43,304 nt of DNA from Candidatus Nealsoniibacteriota bacterium (GCA_003555075.1 PWHW01000008.1:1-43304), one strand, 5' to 3'; counted from the first letter of the stretch, positions 1 to 9,202 are shown. Notes: generated from the sequence alone by a model not told the origin. Translations and numbers: made by a program.

Positions 1-1693
1 ACCAAATGAGCTCGGACGATTCTCCTGATTCTATCTTATCTGGATTTGGTATCAGTTCTACATCGGGAGCTTCCGGATCAGGGTCGCCGTTCTCATCGTT
101 ATCGTTCTCATCGTTTTCGTCTTCTTCGTCTCGCCAAGTGAATACCTCCTCCGTGTTATACCCGTTTCCTGTAAGAGCAACGGTTTTGAATGCTTCATCC
201 CACTCTCCTGTTCTCCCGGAAGGATCGTGAACTTCTACCCTGAAAGGCGAGAAAGAGCAACGAAGCCCCCACTGTATTCCATAGGACTTTTGTGTTCCGT
301 ATCCCAAGATCAGTTCACCGGGGGTGCTACAAGTGCGGTCTCCCCAATCGCTTCCATCCGAATTATAAGCGTAATACCATGGTTGTCCTGTTTGAAAAGT
401 TCTTTGCGCGTAAGCACTTTGATATACGCTTCCAAAGGAAGAGTCGTCAAAAGCGGTCACATCTATATCTTGGAGTCCCCTTTGTGATCCTTCATGAGAA
501 CCCATGGTCTCTATGGTTACGCTTACCCCATCTAAAGGGAAGGGTCCGTTTCCACTTTCATTATAGTATTGCGTTTTTATTATGAGACCGGCAGTGTTTC
601 CGACCAGACCGGTTTGAATACCGATCTTGCTTGTGTCCACGCCGCAATATTTCCCTCCCGGTGCTGCAAAGGCCGTCTGGAAGAAGGTGTTGCCAATATC
701 GTACAATTCCTCGTAATTTTCATCAATAAAATCCACCATCTCTTTTTTAAGTTCTTCCATCCAGTCGCTGTAGGATCCCGAAATCCCTTCATTCACCTCT
801 GAGATATCGGCAATAACCCAATAACTTTCCTTTTTCTTGCCAAAATAGTCTTCGGTGGATACCACAAAGGGTTCATTCAACCCTTCTTCTGTTTCTCTGA
901 GATTTTCCTTAAGGTCTTTTTCTTGCAGTAATCCCTTTCCTTCCATCCATTCTTCTTTGGTAAAATTTTGACTTAAAGGAACGAGCAGGGGATAAAAACC
1001 CTCTTCTCCCACAACGGGGTCTTTTTTGGTTTTTTCCATCGCCTCTTTAAAGGTAATGGATCCCTCTTGGAGCTTTTCGTATATTTCTTCTACCAGCTTA
1101 TCGGCATATTCTCTTTGCTCCTTCGCCCTCTGCTCTGCCTCTTCTCCGGAAGGCCATTCTTGGACACCGGGGGGGATGCCATCAATCAGGTATTTATCAA
1201 ATCTGACAAGAACGAGGCCTCCCTCTCTCCATTCCCCTCCCTCTTCCTTTACTTTTTCTACAAGAGCTTCGTTCTCTATCACCTCTCTGGTTATTGATCT
1301 TTGTTCTTCAGGAAGACTGTCGAGCTTTTCAAACCTTTCTTCTCCGAGCCTTTTTTTTCCTTCATTCTCAAAGTCCTCTTCGTCTATCTCTATTTCCCAC
1401 TCATCAGCTTTAATGTTTATTATTTCCCACTCTATCAATTGATCAAGAAGCACTCTTTCCATTTCTTCGTCAATTTCTTCCGGTTCCTCTATGCTACCCT
1501 CAAAATTCATCCCGAATATTTGTTTGTTTAGATCCCTTTGTGTTATTTCATTTCCTTCCACTATTGCCAGCACATTGTCCAGCGGGTCTTCGGGGGGTCT
1601 TTCGTAATAATAAAAGTAAAAAGAAGCGGAAACAGCTATTATCACCAATATTATTCCCGCAAATAAAAGCATCCTTTTGTTTAGTTGTTTCAT
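1..1693 (-). CDS. Membrane-anchored SurA/parvulin-like surface protein, partial at its C-terminus
   Basis: An uninterrupted minus-strand frame runs from an ATG at 1693 to the window edge, giving 564 visible residues and no stop. Residues 8-30 are one hydrophobic segment after a short basic start, so the rest is predicted to lie outside the cell. Residues 41-60 (VLAIVEGNEITQRDL...) match the start of SurA/PrsA N-terminal chaperone domains. Residues 155-300 look like a degenerate parvulin-type peptidyl-prolyl isomerase (a region like G.ITFKEAMEKTKKDP, ending YWVIADISEV). Residues 345-510 hold an unrecognised, Gly/Tyr-rich, probably beta domain with a few cysteines. Residues 522-543 are an Asp/Glu/Asn-rich linker, followed by what looks like the start of an Ig-like domain (SGESSELIW). 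It is divergent from the pilus locus. A foldase role is inferred from the N-terminal half; the surface role of the rest is a guess. Confidence 0.8.
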   Translation of the reverse strand, partial: MKQLNKRMLLFAGIILVIIAVSASFYFYYYERPPEDPLDNVLAIVEGNEITQRDLNKQIFGMNFEGSIEEPEEIDEEMERVLLDQLIEWEIINIKADEWEIEIDEEDFENEGKKRLGEERFEKLDSLPEEQRSITREVIENEALVEKVKEEGGEWREGGLVLVRFDKYLIDGIPPGVQEWPSGEEAEQRAKEQREYADKLVEEIYEKLQEGSITFKEAMEKTKKDPVVGEEGFYPLLVPLSQNFTKEEWMEGKGLLQEKDLKENLRETEEGLNEPFVVSTEDYFGKKKESYWVIADISEVNEGISGSYSDWMEELKKEMVDFIDENYEELYDIGNTFFQTAFAAPGGKYCGVDTSKIGIQTGLVGNTAGLIIKTQYYNESGNGPFPLDGVSVTIETMGSHEGSQRGLQDIDVTAFDDSSFGSVYQSAYAQRTFQTGQPWYYAYNSDGSDWGDRTCSTPGELILGYGTQKSYGIQWGLRCSFSPFRVEVHDPSGRTGEWDEAFKTVALTGNGYNTEEVFTWRDEEDENDENDNDENGDPDPEAPDVELIPNPDKIESGESSELIW

Positions 1694-1774
1694 GAATTGT
1701 TTAAAGTAGACTAATTGACAACCTTTTAATTTATTTTCAAGTTTTGGAGGAAAATAACAGTATTCCCTTGTTAA

Positions 1775-1802
1775 AGGATAATAAATCCATTCCCTTTGTC
1801 AA
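1775..1802 (-). promoter_or_regulatory. Candidate sigma-70 promoter for the SurA-like gene
   Basis: On the minus strand a perfect TTGACA (1802-1797) is followed after 16 bp by TATCCT (1780-1775). It points toward the start at 1693 and implies a leader of about 75 nt. The -10 box matches consensus at only four of six bases. Confidence 0.45.
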
Positions 1803-1820
1803 TTTGGGAGGTGCATACTA

Positions 1821-1849
1821 TTGCATTTCTTTTCAAAAATATTTATGAT
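1821..1849 (+). promoter_or_regulatory. Candidate promoter for the type IV pilus operon
   Basis: TTGCAT (1821-1826), a 17-bp spacer and TATGAT (1844-1849) lie 35 bp before the pilM start. The -10 box is good and the -35 box weak. The rest of the 191-bp divergent gap (1694-1884) shows no gene. Confidence 0.4.
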
Positions 1850-1884
1850 GGGTGAAGTAATTCAAATGCAAAGCAATATCCGGC

Positions 1885-2967
1885 ATGATTTTTGACATAT
1901 TCAAAAAACCCAAAGGTCTTTTGGGGATAGATGTGGGGACTTTTTCCATCAAGGTGGTGCAACTTTCTTATTCCGGAAAAAACAAGGAACCGGTGCTGGA
2001 AAATTACGGGGAAAGAGTGAACAGTCTAACGGGAGAAGATATCTACAAGAATCTCAGAAAGAAGAATTTCATCCTTTCTTTCAATGAGGTTTCCAATTCT
2101 ATTAAGGATATCATGAAGGAAGCCGGAATAAAGGAAAAGAAGGCGGTCTTTTCCATTCCGGAATTCATGAGTTTTTTTACCGTAATGAAGCTTCCCTCCA
2201 TGCTGGAGAAGGAGATCTCTTCGGTGGTTCAGTTTGAGGCTCGTCAACACATTCCGCTCCCTCTTGATGAAGTTTTTTTGGATTGGTCGGTGATCAGCAA
2301 GGGCCGTTCCGGAGAAGATCAAGAGGAAAAAATGAGAATTCTTCTTGTTGCCGTGCCAAAGCAGGTTATTTCCGAATTTCAGGAACTTGCAAAGTCTATC
2401 AATCTGGAATCCTTCTCCATGGAAGCGAGTGCTTTTAGTTTGGCAAGATCTCTCGTAAAGGACAGCGATTTAAACAAAGTGGTGCAGTTGATTGATATAG
2501 GTGTTCAAAGTACGAGTATCAGTATTGTGGATGCGGGAATGGTCAAATCCACTTATACTGTTGATTTTTCTGACAATGAAGTTATCACCTATCTTGCTAG
2601 CAAACTGGGAGTGGGCTATAATGAAGCTGAAAAGATAAAGGCTGAGCAGGGTCTTGTGAAGGGCTCCAGGATATCGGAAGTGATGGAGAGCAAGATGAGC
2701 TCCTTGCTTTCTGAAGGAAAAAGGGTAGCGGAAGATTTCTTTCATGAGGAGGAGAAGGGAGCGGAAAAGATCATCCTCTCCGGTGGAGCTGCTTTTACTC
2801 CCGGGTTAAAGGAATATTTTGAAGAAGGAACGGAAAAGGAAACGGAAATAGCCGATCCTTTTCGTGGCATTTCCTACCCTGGTGAACTGGAGGGAACAAT
2901 AAAAGGAAAAATAGGGCCTCGCTACTCGGTGGCGGTTGGATTGGCTCTTAAGAATTTAGAAGATTAG
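1885..2967 (+). CDS. pilM: Type IV pilus assembly protein PilM (actin-like ATPase)
   Basis: This cytoplasmic actin-fold protein binds the N-terminal tail of PilN and links the pilus platform to the motor. The 360 residues are full length for the family. Residues 14-23 (GIDVGTFSIK) form the first nucleotide-binding loop of the actin/FtsA fold. The region ending FEARQHIPLPLDEVFLDW is a strong PilM signature, and IILSGGAAFTPGLKEY near residue 305 is the second nucleotide-binding loop. It is the first gene of a same-strand pilus run reaching 12559. The ATG at 1885 fits the usual PilM start; no Shine-Dalgarno sequence precedes it. Confidence 0.93.
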   Translation: MIFDIFKKPKGLLGIDVGTFSIKVVQLSYSGKNKEPVLENYGERVNSLTGEDIYKNLRKKNFILSFNEVSNSIKDIMKEAGIKEKKAVFSIPEFMSFFTVMKLPSMLEKEISSVVQFEARQHIPLPLDEVFLDWSVISKGRSGEDQEEKMRILLVAVPKQVISEFQELAKSINLESFSMEASAFSLARSLVKDSDLNKVVQLIDIGVQSTSISIVDAGMVKSTYTVDFSDNEVITYLASKLGVGYNEAEKIKAEQGLVKGSRISEVMESKMSSLLSEGKRVAEDFFHEEEKGAEKIILSGGAAFTPGLKEYFEEGTEKETEIADPFRGISYPGELEGTIKGKIGPRYSVAVGLALKNLED

Positions 2968-2975
2968 AAGAATAC

Positions 2976-3602
2976 ATGGCGATAGATATCATACCCAAAA
3001 AAGAAGAAGCTCCGTCCATATGGAATGTGGTGTTCTATGTGGTGGCCATTCTTTTTGTAATAATAATTGTTTCCTCTCTTCTCCTTTTTTATTTAACGGG
3101 AAGAATGGCGCGAGAGATTGAGAATAAAGAGGAGTTGATAGAACAACAGACTGCGGATAAGGAGGTAAGAGAGCTTGAAAGAGAGATAGAAGGATTTTAT
3201 ATGAAAACAATGGACTTTGAATCATTCTGGGAGGCTCGCAGAATTGGCTTTGAGGAAGGATACGAAAGAAGGAAGGCTTTCGCGGTCTTTACTCGTCTAG
3301 AAGATGTTCTTCATCCGGAGATCTCTTTTCATGATTTTCAGGTGAACTTCGAGGAGAATAGAATAGATACTACTGGTGTAGCACGTGATATAGTTTCTTT
3401 TGATCAACAAGAGAAGATCTTTCGCAAGCAAGACTTTATAGAAAGATATGATATGTCGGAATTCTCCAGAGAGGAAGGAGAAGAGGAGGTGGGTTTTGAC
3501 ATAAGAATATACTTTACGGAAAGAATATTTGAGGTGAAGGATATAGAGGAAAGGTTGACGGAAGAGGAAGAAGAGGAGATAGAAGAGATAGAAGAAAATT
3601 AG
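2976..3602 (+). CDS. pilN: PilN-like pilus platform protein
   Basis: The protein begins IDIIPKKEE, resembling the short cytoplasmic PilN motif (INLLP) that docks into PilM. One membrane segment (residues 17-40) and a coiled-coil, Glu/Arg-rich extracytoplasmic part follow. At 208 residues it is near the normal PilN length. The C-terminus ends in a run of glutamates. It starts 8 bp after pilM and precedes pilO. The assignment rests on architecture, the N-terminal motif and gene order; overall sequence similarity is low. Confidence 0.8.
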   Translation: MAIDIIPKKEEAPSIWNVVFYVVAILFVIIIVSSLLLFYLTGRMAREIENKEELIEQQTADKEVRELEREIEGFYMKTMDFESFWEARRIGFEEGYERRKAFAVFTRLEDVLHPEISFHDFQVNFEENRIDTTGVARDIVSFDQQEKIFRKQDFIERYDMSEFSREEGEEEVGFDIRIYFTERIFEVKDIEERLTEEEEEEIEEIEEN

Positions 3603-3622
3603 CTTTTTATAAGATCTCAATT

Positions 3623-4162
3623 ATGAAAAAAGGAAAAAAAAGAGCCATCATTATAACTCTTGCTTTCTTGCTTGTAGTGGCCTTTGCTTTTTTACCGGTG
3701 TTTGAGGAGTTTGTGAGGGAAAGGAGAACCTTGGGCATAAAAGAGAGAGAGCTTGAGGCGGAAAAAGAATATGTTGAGAACCTGGAAAGAGCAAGGGAGG
3801 AACTGAGAGAATACTCTTATGAACTTCAGGTAATTGATAACGCTATTCCGGAAAAAAGGGAAATACCTTCTTTTATTTATCATACTGAGAATATGGCGAG
3901 AGACAACAGAATTCTTTTTAGAGAGTTTGGAAGTTTTGACGATTCTCCTTCCCAAGAATTTCCAGGACTTGAAGAGATCGAGATAGACTTCTCCTTTTTT
4001 GGAAGTTATAGCGCCTTTAGAGAGTTTATATTTCACTTGGAGGATTCAGCAAGAATAATGGATATTGCAAGTATTGATATTGAGGGAGGGGAAGATGTAG
4101 GGGATCATTTTGATTTCCATCTTACTCTAAGAATTTATTCCTATTTGGACCCCGAGATATGA
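3623..4162 (+). CDS. pilO: PilO-like pilus platform protein
   Basis: The 179-residue protein has one membrane segment (residues 7-26), a coiled coil (about 28-70) and a compact ferredoxin-like C-terminal region containing FFGSYSAFREFIFHLEDSARIMDI, typical of the PilO fold. PilO pairs with PilN around the PilC platform. The stop overlaps the next start as ATGA (4159-4162), implying translational coupling. The call uses both gene order and the C-terminal pattern. Confidence 0.8.
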   Translation: MKKGKKRAIIITLAFLLVVAFAFLPVFEEFVRERRTLGIKERELEAEKEYVENLERAREELREYSYELQVIDNAIPEKREIPSFIYHTENMARDNRILFREFGSFDDSPSQEFPGLEEIEIDFSFFGSYSAFREFIFHLEDSARIMDIASIDIEGGEDVGDHFDFHLTLRIYSYLDPEI

Positions 4163-4521
4163 GCAAAAACCCCATAAACGTAAAAAAGAAAGAAAATCAA
4201 GAAATGTTGTCTTACATTCTTGTTTTTGCACTGATCTTCATTGTTTTGTTCTTGGTAAACCCTCCTACTTTGGATTTTTCTGTGGAAGAGCCTGAATTCA
4301 GAGATGAAAGGCAAGAGCACGTGGAGATAAAAAGGGTTTTAGAGGATATGGATTTTGATAATTTTCAAGAATATGAGCCGATCCCTGAGTATGAAGATGA
4401 GATCGGAAGAGAAAATCCTTTTAAGGCCATCGAAGGCCTTACTCCCGAAGAGATAGAAGAGATCTTGCCGGAAGAAGATCTGGAAGAGGTAATGGATACT
4501 CAGCCTATGGGCGCCAACTAA
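4159..4521 (+). CDS. Small membrane protein in the PilP position of the pilus operon
   Basis: This 120-residue protein has one membrane segment (17-35) and an acidic tail outside the membrane. Around residues 83-93 is GRENPFKAIEG. A basic/acidic residue followed by NPF or DPF is also seen in PilP-like pilus proteins, and the gene sits where pilP normally follows pilO. There is no lipobox and no recognisable PilP beta-sandwich, so a PilP function is inference only. It overlaps pilO by 4 bp and precedes pilB by 34 bp. Confidence 0.6.
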   Translation: MSKNPINVKKKENQEMLSYILVFALIFIVLFLVNPPTLDFSVEEPEFRDERQEHVEIKRVLEDMDFDNFQEYEPIPEYEDEIGRENPFKAIEGLTPEEIEEILPEEDLEEVMDTQPMGAN

Positions 4522-4555
4522 TCAAAGTTTCTACATAACTCCTACATAACAACAT

Positions 4556-6319
4556 ATGGAGAATCTATTACAAAAGCTAGTGGAGAAGAGCATCATTGAA
4601 AAGGAATATGCTGAGAATATTGAGAAGGATGCAAAGGAAGCCGGAAAAACGATAGAGGAAAGCATAGTGGAAAATAATGTCTATCCGGAAAAATCGCTTT
4701 TTGAGCTTAAAAGTGAGCTGTCCGGATTTCCTTTTGAGGAAAAAATAGAGGCGGACGAGATATCCACTCAAACATTGGAACTTATCCCCGAAGAATCGGC
4801 GGACTTTTACAAGATGGTTCCTTTGAAAATTGATGATAACGACGTGCTTCAAGTGGGAATGGTACACCCGGAGGACTTGAAGGCACGAGAGGTGCTCAAT
4901 TTTTTCTCGAGAAAAAACGATTTCTCTTATGAGATATATCTTATTACTTTAAGTGATTATCGAAAGGTACTGGAACAATATCGAAATTTGAGCAAGGAAG
5001 TTTCACGTGCCATTGAGAGCTGGAAACAAAAATCGACAAAAGAGGAAGAAAAAGGAAAAAAAGAAAAGAAGGATGATGAGAAGTACGTAAAAGAGGATCT
5101 GGAAGGAAAGTCCATTTCCGAGGATGCGCCCATAATAAAAATGGTGACGGTGATTTTGAAGTATGCCGTGGAGGGAAGCGTATCCGATATACACATAGAA
5201 CCGTTCGAGGAGAAGTCCAGAGTGAGGTTTAGGATAGACGGGGATCTTTATTCGTCCCTGTTTTTGCCGGCAAAGGTTCATTCCGCGGTAGCGACAAGGA
5301 TCAAGATCATGTCCAATATGAAGATCGATGAGAAAAGAGTTCCTCAAGATGGAAGGTTTTCTACAAAGGTTTATGGAAAAGAAGTTGATTTCAGGGTTTC
5401 CACCTTTCCCACCTCTCTGGGGGAAAAGGTGGTCATGAGGATCTTAGCAACAGGGGAAGAGATAAAATCTCTTGAAGATCTTGGCTTCAGAGGAAGAAAT
5501 CTAAGAATAGCGAAGGAGGCCATCAGAAAACCTTATGGCCTTGTTCTTACCACTGGTCCTACCGGTTCCGGAAAGACCACAACCCTGTATTCTGTCCTCA
5601 ATATTCTTAACAGAGAGGAGGTTAACATTATTACTCTCGAGGATCCTATAGAATATTCCGTGAAAGGGGTCAATCATTCCCAGGTAAAGCCGGAGATAGG
5701 CTACACCTTTGCACAAGGATTAAGGCACACTCTAAGGCAGGATCCCGACATAATAATGGTGGGAGAGATAAGAGATGAGGAAACAGCTTCTTTGGCAATG
5801 CATGCTGCTATGACGGGACATATTGTTTTGTCCACCCTTCATACCAATAGTGCCACGGGAGTGATACCGAGATTGGTCAATATGGGAATCAAGCCTTTTC
5901 TTCTTCCTTCCTCTCTTGTATTGGCGATAGCACAGAGGCTTGTCAGTAAGTTGTGCCCGGAATGCAAAGAGGAAAAAGAGCTTCCGGAAAAAGCGCGAGA
6001 AGTGGTAGAGAAGGAAATAGATAAATTGCCGGAAGAGGAAAGAAAAGAGATTGAAGGGTTGCCTCATGACAGATCTTATGGACCGGTCGGATGCAAGAAA
6101 TGCAACTTCAAAGGCTACAAAGGAAGAATAGGATTATATGAAGTCCTTTCCATGACAGAGGAGTTGGCGGAAACAATAACCGAAAGCACGAGTGAGGAGA
6201 ATGTATGGAAAGAGGCAAAGAGACAGGGTATGATAACCCTTCGCCAAGACGGGATCATAAAGGCATTAAAAGGAGTCACTTCTGTTGAGGAGGTGATCAG
6301 AATAACGGAAGAACACTAA
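4556..6319 (+). CDS. pilB: Type IV pilus extension ATPase PilB (GspE/PulE family)
   Basis: The hexameric cytoplasmic ATPase powers pilin polymerisation. The 587 residues contain an N-terminal MshEN-like region, a Lys/Glu-rich linker (about 158-185) and the secretion ATPase core. Walker A is GPTGSGKT at 334-341, the Walker B region DPDIIMVGEIRD at 396-407, and the His box GHIVLSTLHTN at 421-431. A tetracysteine zinc site (C467, C470, C513, C516) is characteristic of PilB/GspE and absent from PilT. pilT starts 4 bp after the stop. Confidence 0.95.
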   Translation: MENLLQKLVEKSIIEKEYAENIEKDAKEAGKTIEESIVENNVYPEKSLFELKSELSGFPFEEKIEADEISTQTLELIPEESADFYKMVPLKIDDNDVLQVGMVHPEDLKAREVLNFFSRKNDFSYEIYLITLSDYRKVLEQYRNLSKEVSRAIESWKQKSTKEEEKGKKEKKDDEKYVKEDLEGKSISEDAPIIKMVTVILKYAVEGSVSDIHIEPFEEKSRVRFRIDGDLYSSLFLPAKVHSAVATRIKIMSNMKIDEKRVPQDGRFSTKVYGKEVDFRVSTFPTSLGEKVVMRILATGEEIKSLEDLGFRGRNLRIAKEAIRKPYGLVLTTGPTGSGKTTTLYSVLNILNREEVNIITLEDPIEYSVKGVNHSQVKPEIGYTFAQGLRHTLRQDPDIIMVGEIRDEETASLAMHAAMTGHIVLSTLHTNSATGVIPRLVNMGIKPFLLPSSLVLAIAQRLVSKLCPECKEEKELPEKAREVVEKEIDKLPEEERKEIEGLPHDRSYGPVGCKKCNFKGYKGRIGLYEVLSMTEELAETITESTSEENVWKEAKRQGMITLRQDGIIKALKGVTSVEEVIRITEEH

Positions 6320-6323
6320 AAAT

Positions 6324-7406
6324 ATGGAACAAGAAAACAATAAAGCTTTCAATAAAATATCGGAACTTTTGTCAGTTGCAATAGAAGAAGGTGCTTCGGA
6401 CCTTCATATTTCCGCTTCCAATCCTCCGGTGTTGCGAGTGGACGGAAAACTTTCTGCTGTAAGAGGGGGGTCTGTCATTACTCCGTCAGAATCGAAAGAG
6501 ATGGCGTTTGCGATGATGAACGAGAGGCAAAAAAGGGAGTTCATTGATAATTATGAGATAGACTTTTCATATACTCATAAGAACATAGCTCGTTTCAGGG
6601 TCAATGTCTTTTTTCAGAGAGGAGCTGTTTCCTGCTCTCTTCGTTTAGTGCCTACTAAAATAAAGACGATCGAAGAGCTTCGCCTTCCTTCTCTTTTAAA
6701 TAGGGTCACTAATTCTTCTCAAGGATTATTTTTGGCCACTGGCCCTTCTTCGCATGGTAAATCCACCACTCTTGCAGCAATGATAAACAGAATCAACAAG
6801 CATCATTTCAAGAGAATAATAACTATAGAAGATCCCATAGAATACATATTTGCCAATGACAATTCTGTCATAGACCAAAGAGAGGTCTATCAAGATACGG
6901 AATCCTTTGCGAGAGCGTTAAAGTCAGCTTTTCGGCAAGACCCGGATGTTATCATGGTGGGGGAAATGAGAGATCCGGAAACAGTAGCTACTGCTATCAC
7001 TGCCGCGGAGACCGGTCATCTTGTTTTTTCCACTCTTCACACTAATTCTGCAGGAGAGAGCGTTAATAGAATAATAGATGCCTTCCCTGCGGGTCAGCAG
7101 AATCAAATAAGATCACAACTTGCAGCGACTCTTATTGGAATAGTATCTCAGAGACTTATCCCCGGGAAGAAAGGAGGTCTTATTCCGGCTTGTGAGATAT
7201 TGCTTGCCAATTCCGCTGTAAGGAACATTATAAGAGAGAATCGTATTCACGAATTGAATAATGTGATCCAAACTTCTTCCGGCGAAGGAATGATGGATCT
7301 TAATACCTCCTTGATTCATCTTGTCAAAAAAGAGGAAATATCCACGGAAGATGCTATGATGTACTCAAGAAGCCCTGATGATCTCAAGAGGAGGATAGGC
7401 CAATAA
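6324..7406 (+). CDS. pilT: Type IV pilus retraction ATPase PilT
   Basis: The protein is PilT-sized at 360 residues, and its N-terminal segment (EEGASDLHIS...LRVDGKL) is typical of PilT. Walker A is GPSSHGKS (140-147), still fitting GxxxxGKS but with SSH where most PilT proteins have TGS. The Walker B region is DPDVIMVGEMRD, followed by HTNSAGESVNRIIDAFP and a C-terminal AVRNIIRENRIHELNNVIQ that matches the PilT retraction segment (AIRNLIRE). It lacks the PilB zinc cysteines. pilC begins 3 bp after the stop. A retraction ATPase implies twitching or DNA-uptake capability. Confidence 0.93.
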   Translation: MEQENNKAFNKISELLSVAIEEGASDLHISASNPPVLRVDGKLSAVRGGSVITPSESKEMAFAMMNERQKREFIDNYEIDFSYTHKNIARFRVNVFFQRGAVSCSLRLVPTKIKTIEELRLPSLLNRVTNSSQGLFLATGPSSHGKSTTLAAMINRINKHHFKRIITIEDPIEYIFANDNSVIDQREVYQDTESFARALKSAFRQDPDVIMVGEMRDPETVATAITAAETGHLVFSTLHTNSAGESVNRIIDAFPAGQQNQIRSQLAATLIGIVSQRLIPGKKGGLIPACEILLANSAVRNIIRENRIHELNNVIQTSSGEGMMDLNTSLIHLVKKEEISTEDAMMYSRSPDDLKRRIGQ

Positions 7407-7409
7407 TTT

Positions 7410-8603
7410 ATGAAGTTTAACTATCAAGCAAAGTCAAAAGAGGGAGAAATGCGCAAGGGGTCTATAGAGGCTCCCGATAAAGAAAGTGCTGTGTCTTCTC
7501 TGCAAAAGAAAGGGCTTTATGTCATTGATATAGAGGAAGAGGGGAAGGGTTTTTCCCTGCAGGAGATAGCTATTTTTGAGAGGGTCGGAAAAAAGGACAT
7601 AGTTCTCTTCTTTCGTCAACTATCTATTATGTTCTCTGCGGGAATACCCATAGTGGAAGCCCTTAAAGCGGCGGCGGAACAGGCGGATACTGGAAGGTTT
7701 CAAAAGCAGATCACCGAAGTTGCAAAGAAAGTGGAAGAAGGGAATTCGCTCTCGGATGCCCTTGAAGAATTCCCGGAAACTTTCAGCCCTTTTTGCTTGG
7801 GAATAATAAAGTCGGGAGAAACGTCGGGGAAACTTTCGCAGTCCCTCGATTATTTGGCAGATCATCTGGAAAGAAATTTCAATTTCAACAAGAAGGTCAC
7901 CAGTTCGCTGGTTTATCCGGCTTTTGTGGTAATAGTTTTCATAGGAGTGCTTTTCTTTATTGCCATGTTCGTCATTCCTCAGCTTGGAGAAATGTTCGAG
8001 GGAATGGAGTTACCGATTCTTACACAGGTTGTTCTGGGAATCTCCGAGTGGCTTCTTAACTTTTGGTGGCTTCTTTTCGGTCTTCTCTTCTTATTGGTAG
8101 CTTCCCTTTGGCAATTTTTCAAAACAAAAGCGGGAAGAGGTATGTTTGATAAGATCATTTTCAGAACTCCTTTGCTGGGAGACTTTTTCAAAAAACTCAA
8201 TCTCGTTTCGGTGGCGGAAAATCTTTCCACCCTTCTTGCAAGTGACCTTCCGGTAGTGCAGGCGATAGATAAGACGGCGGGTATCATAACAAGCGAGACT
8301 TACAAGAAAATGATTCTTGATACCAAGGAAGAGGTAAAGAAAGGGAAACCGCTTAGCGAGAATTTTCTGAAGTATCCCGATTTTTTCCCACCCCTTTTCA
8401 CTCAAATGATAGTGGTTGGAGAAAGAACAGGGAGAATTGACAAATCGCTTGAGAATGTAGTAAATTTCTACCAAAAGGAAATAGACAGGAGGCTCACGGA
8501 GCTTGTTAAGCTTTTAGAGCCCATAATGATAATATTCTTAGGATTTTTTGTGGCGCTTTTGATCATTTCGATCCTAATGCCCATTTATCAGCTTCAAATA
8601 TAG
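7410..8603 (+). CDS. pilC: Type IV pilus inner-membrane platform protein PilC (GspF family)
   Basis: The 397-residue protein has the GspF architecture: an N-terminal FNYQAKSKEGEMRKG segment and two duplicated T2SF domains (about 65-190 and 265-390). Hydrophobic helices lie near 167-190, 210-235 and 365-390. It forms the membrane core on which PilB and PilT act. It follows pilT almost without a gap, giving the usual B-T-C order. Confidence 0.94.
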   Translation: MKFNYQAKSKEGEMRKGSIEAPDKESAVSSLQKKGLYVIDIEEEGKGFSLQEIAIFERVGKKDIVLFFRQLSIMFSAGIPIVEALKAAAEQADTGRFQKQITEVAKKVEEGNSLSDALEEFPETFSPFCLGIIKSGETSGKLSQSLDYLADHLERNFNFNKKVTSSLVYPAFVVIVFIGVLFFIAMFVIPQLGEMFEGMELPILTQVVLGISEWLLNFWWLLFGLLFLLVASLWQFFKTKAGRGMFDKIIFRTPLLGDFFKKLNLVSVAENLSTLLASDLPVVQAIDKTAGIITSETYKKMILDTKEEVKKGKPLSENFLKYPDFFPPLFTQMIVVGERTGRIDKSLENVVNFYQKEIDRRLTELVKLLEPIMIIFLGFFVALLIISILMPIYQLQI

Positions 8604-8650
8604 GTTTATAAAAAGAAAAGTCGAGCATTAAAAATTAATTGTTTAAATTC

Positions 8651-9187
8651 ATGAAAAAAGGTTTTACGTTAATGGAGCTTCTGGTGGTTATTGTTATTAT
8701 CGTGATCTTGGCCTCTATTGTTTGGGTGAGTTTGGAGGGAATGAGAGAAGCAGCTTTGGATGCGAATATCAGAAGTAATATGTCCCAACTCAGGAGTGTG
8801 GCTGAAAGAGCTGCCGACCCTCACTACGATAATGTCTGTGATGATGCTATCTTTAGGCAACTTGCTTTCGTGGAAATGACTGTTGCAAATCCCGGAGAGG
8901 GATATGACAATGTTCCTCATGACGGTTCTCCCGAAAATCACGTTACTGACGAGCACCTAGAAGAACTTCCTTATGAAAGTGCGGATGAGGGTGACTTGAG
9001 TTATGCTCATGCCATTTGTAGGGATCATTACAATAATTGGTGTATAGAGGCTCATCTTTCGGAATTGGACGGGGATGGAAACCCTAAGCACAGTCTTTGC
9101 GTAGACAGAGTAGGGGTGCACGGTGATGAAAATAACAGCTATAAATGTACTGACGAAGCAGTGCCTCAATGTGAGCCTGTTGAATAA
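8651..9187 (+). CDS. Type IV pilin, six-cysteine, probable major pilin
   Basis: The start is placed at the ATG at 8651 rather than an in-frame TTG at 8639 because it gives the short basic leader MKKG expected of a prepilin. Cleavage would fall between G4 and F5 ([17 protein letters not shown]), with Glu at mature position 5 and a hydrophobic helix after it. The 178-residue protein has six cysteines in its globular part, two of them in WCIEA and LCVDR. The next gene is a shorter paralog with the same six cysteines. First position among the pilins and the canonical signal suggest a major pilin; this is inference. Confidence 0.88.
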   Translation: MKKGFTLMELLVVIVIIVILASIVWVSLEGMREAALDANIRSNMSQLRSVAERAADPHYDNVCDDAIFRQLAFVEMTVANPGEGYDNVPHDGSPENHVTDEHLEELPYESADEGDLSYAHAICRDHYNNWCIEAHLSELDGDGNPKHSLCVDRVGVHGDENNSYKCTDEAVPQCEPVE

Positions 9188-9202
9188 AAGGGCACAGCTC
9201 GC

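Noticed and set aside
6-1531. Several plus-strand open frames across the first 1.5 kb
   Set aside because: They are short, low-complexity and antisense to a single uninterrupted 564-residue minus-strand frame with recognisable domains.
8639-8650. TTG start for the first pilin
   Set aside because: The ATG at 8651 gives a standard MKKG leader; the TTG adds MFKF with no support.
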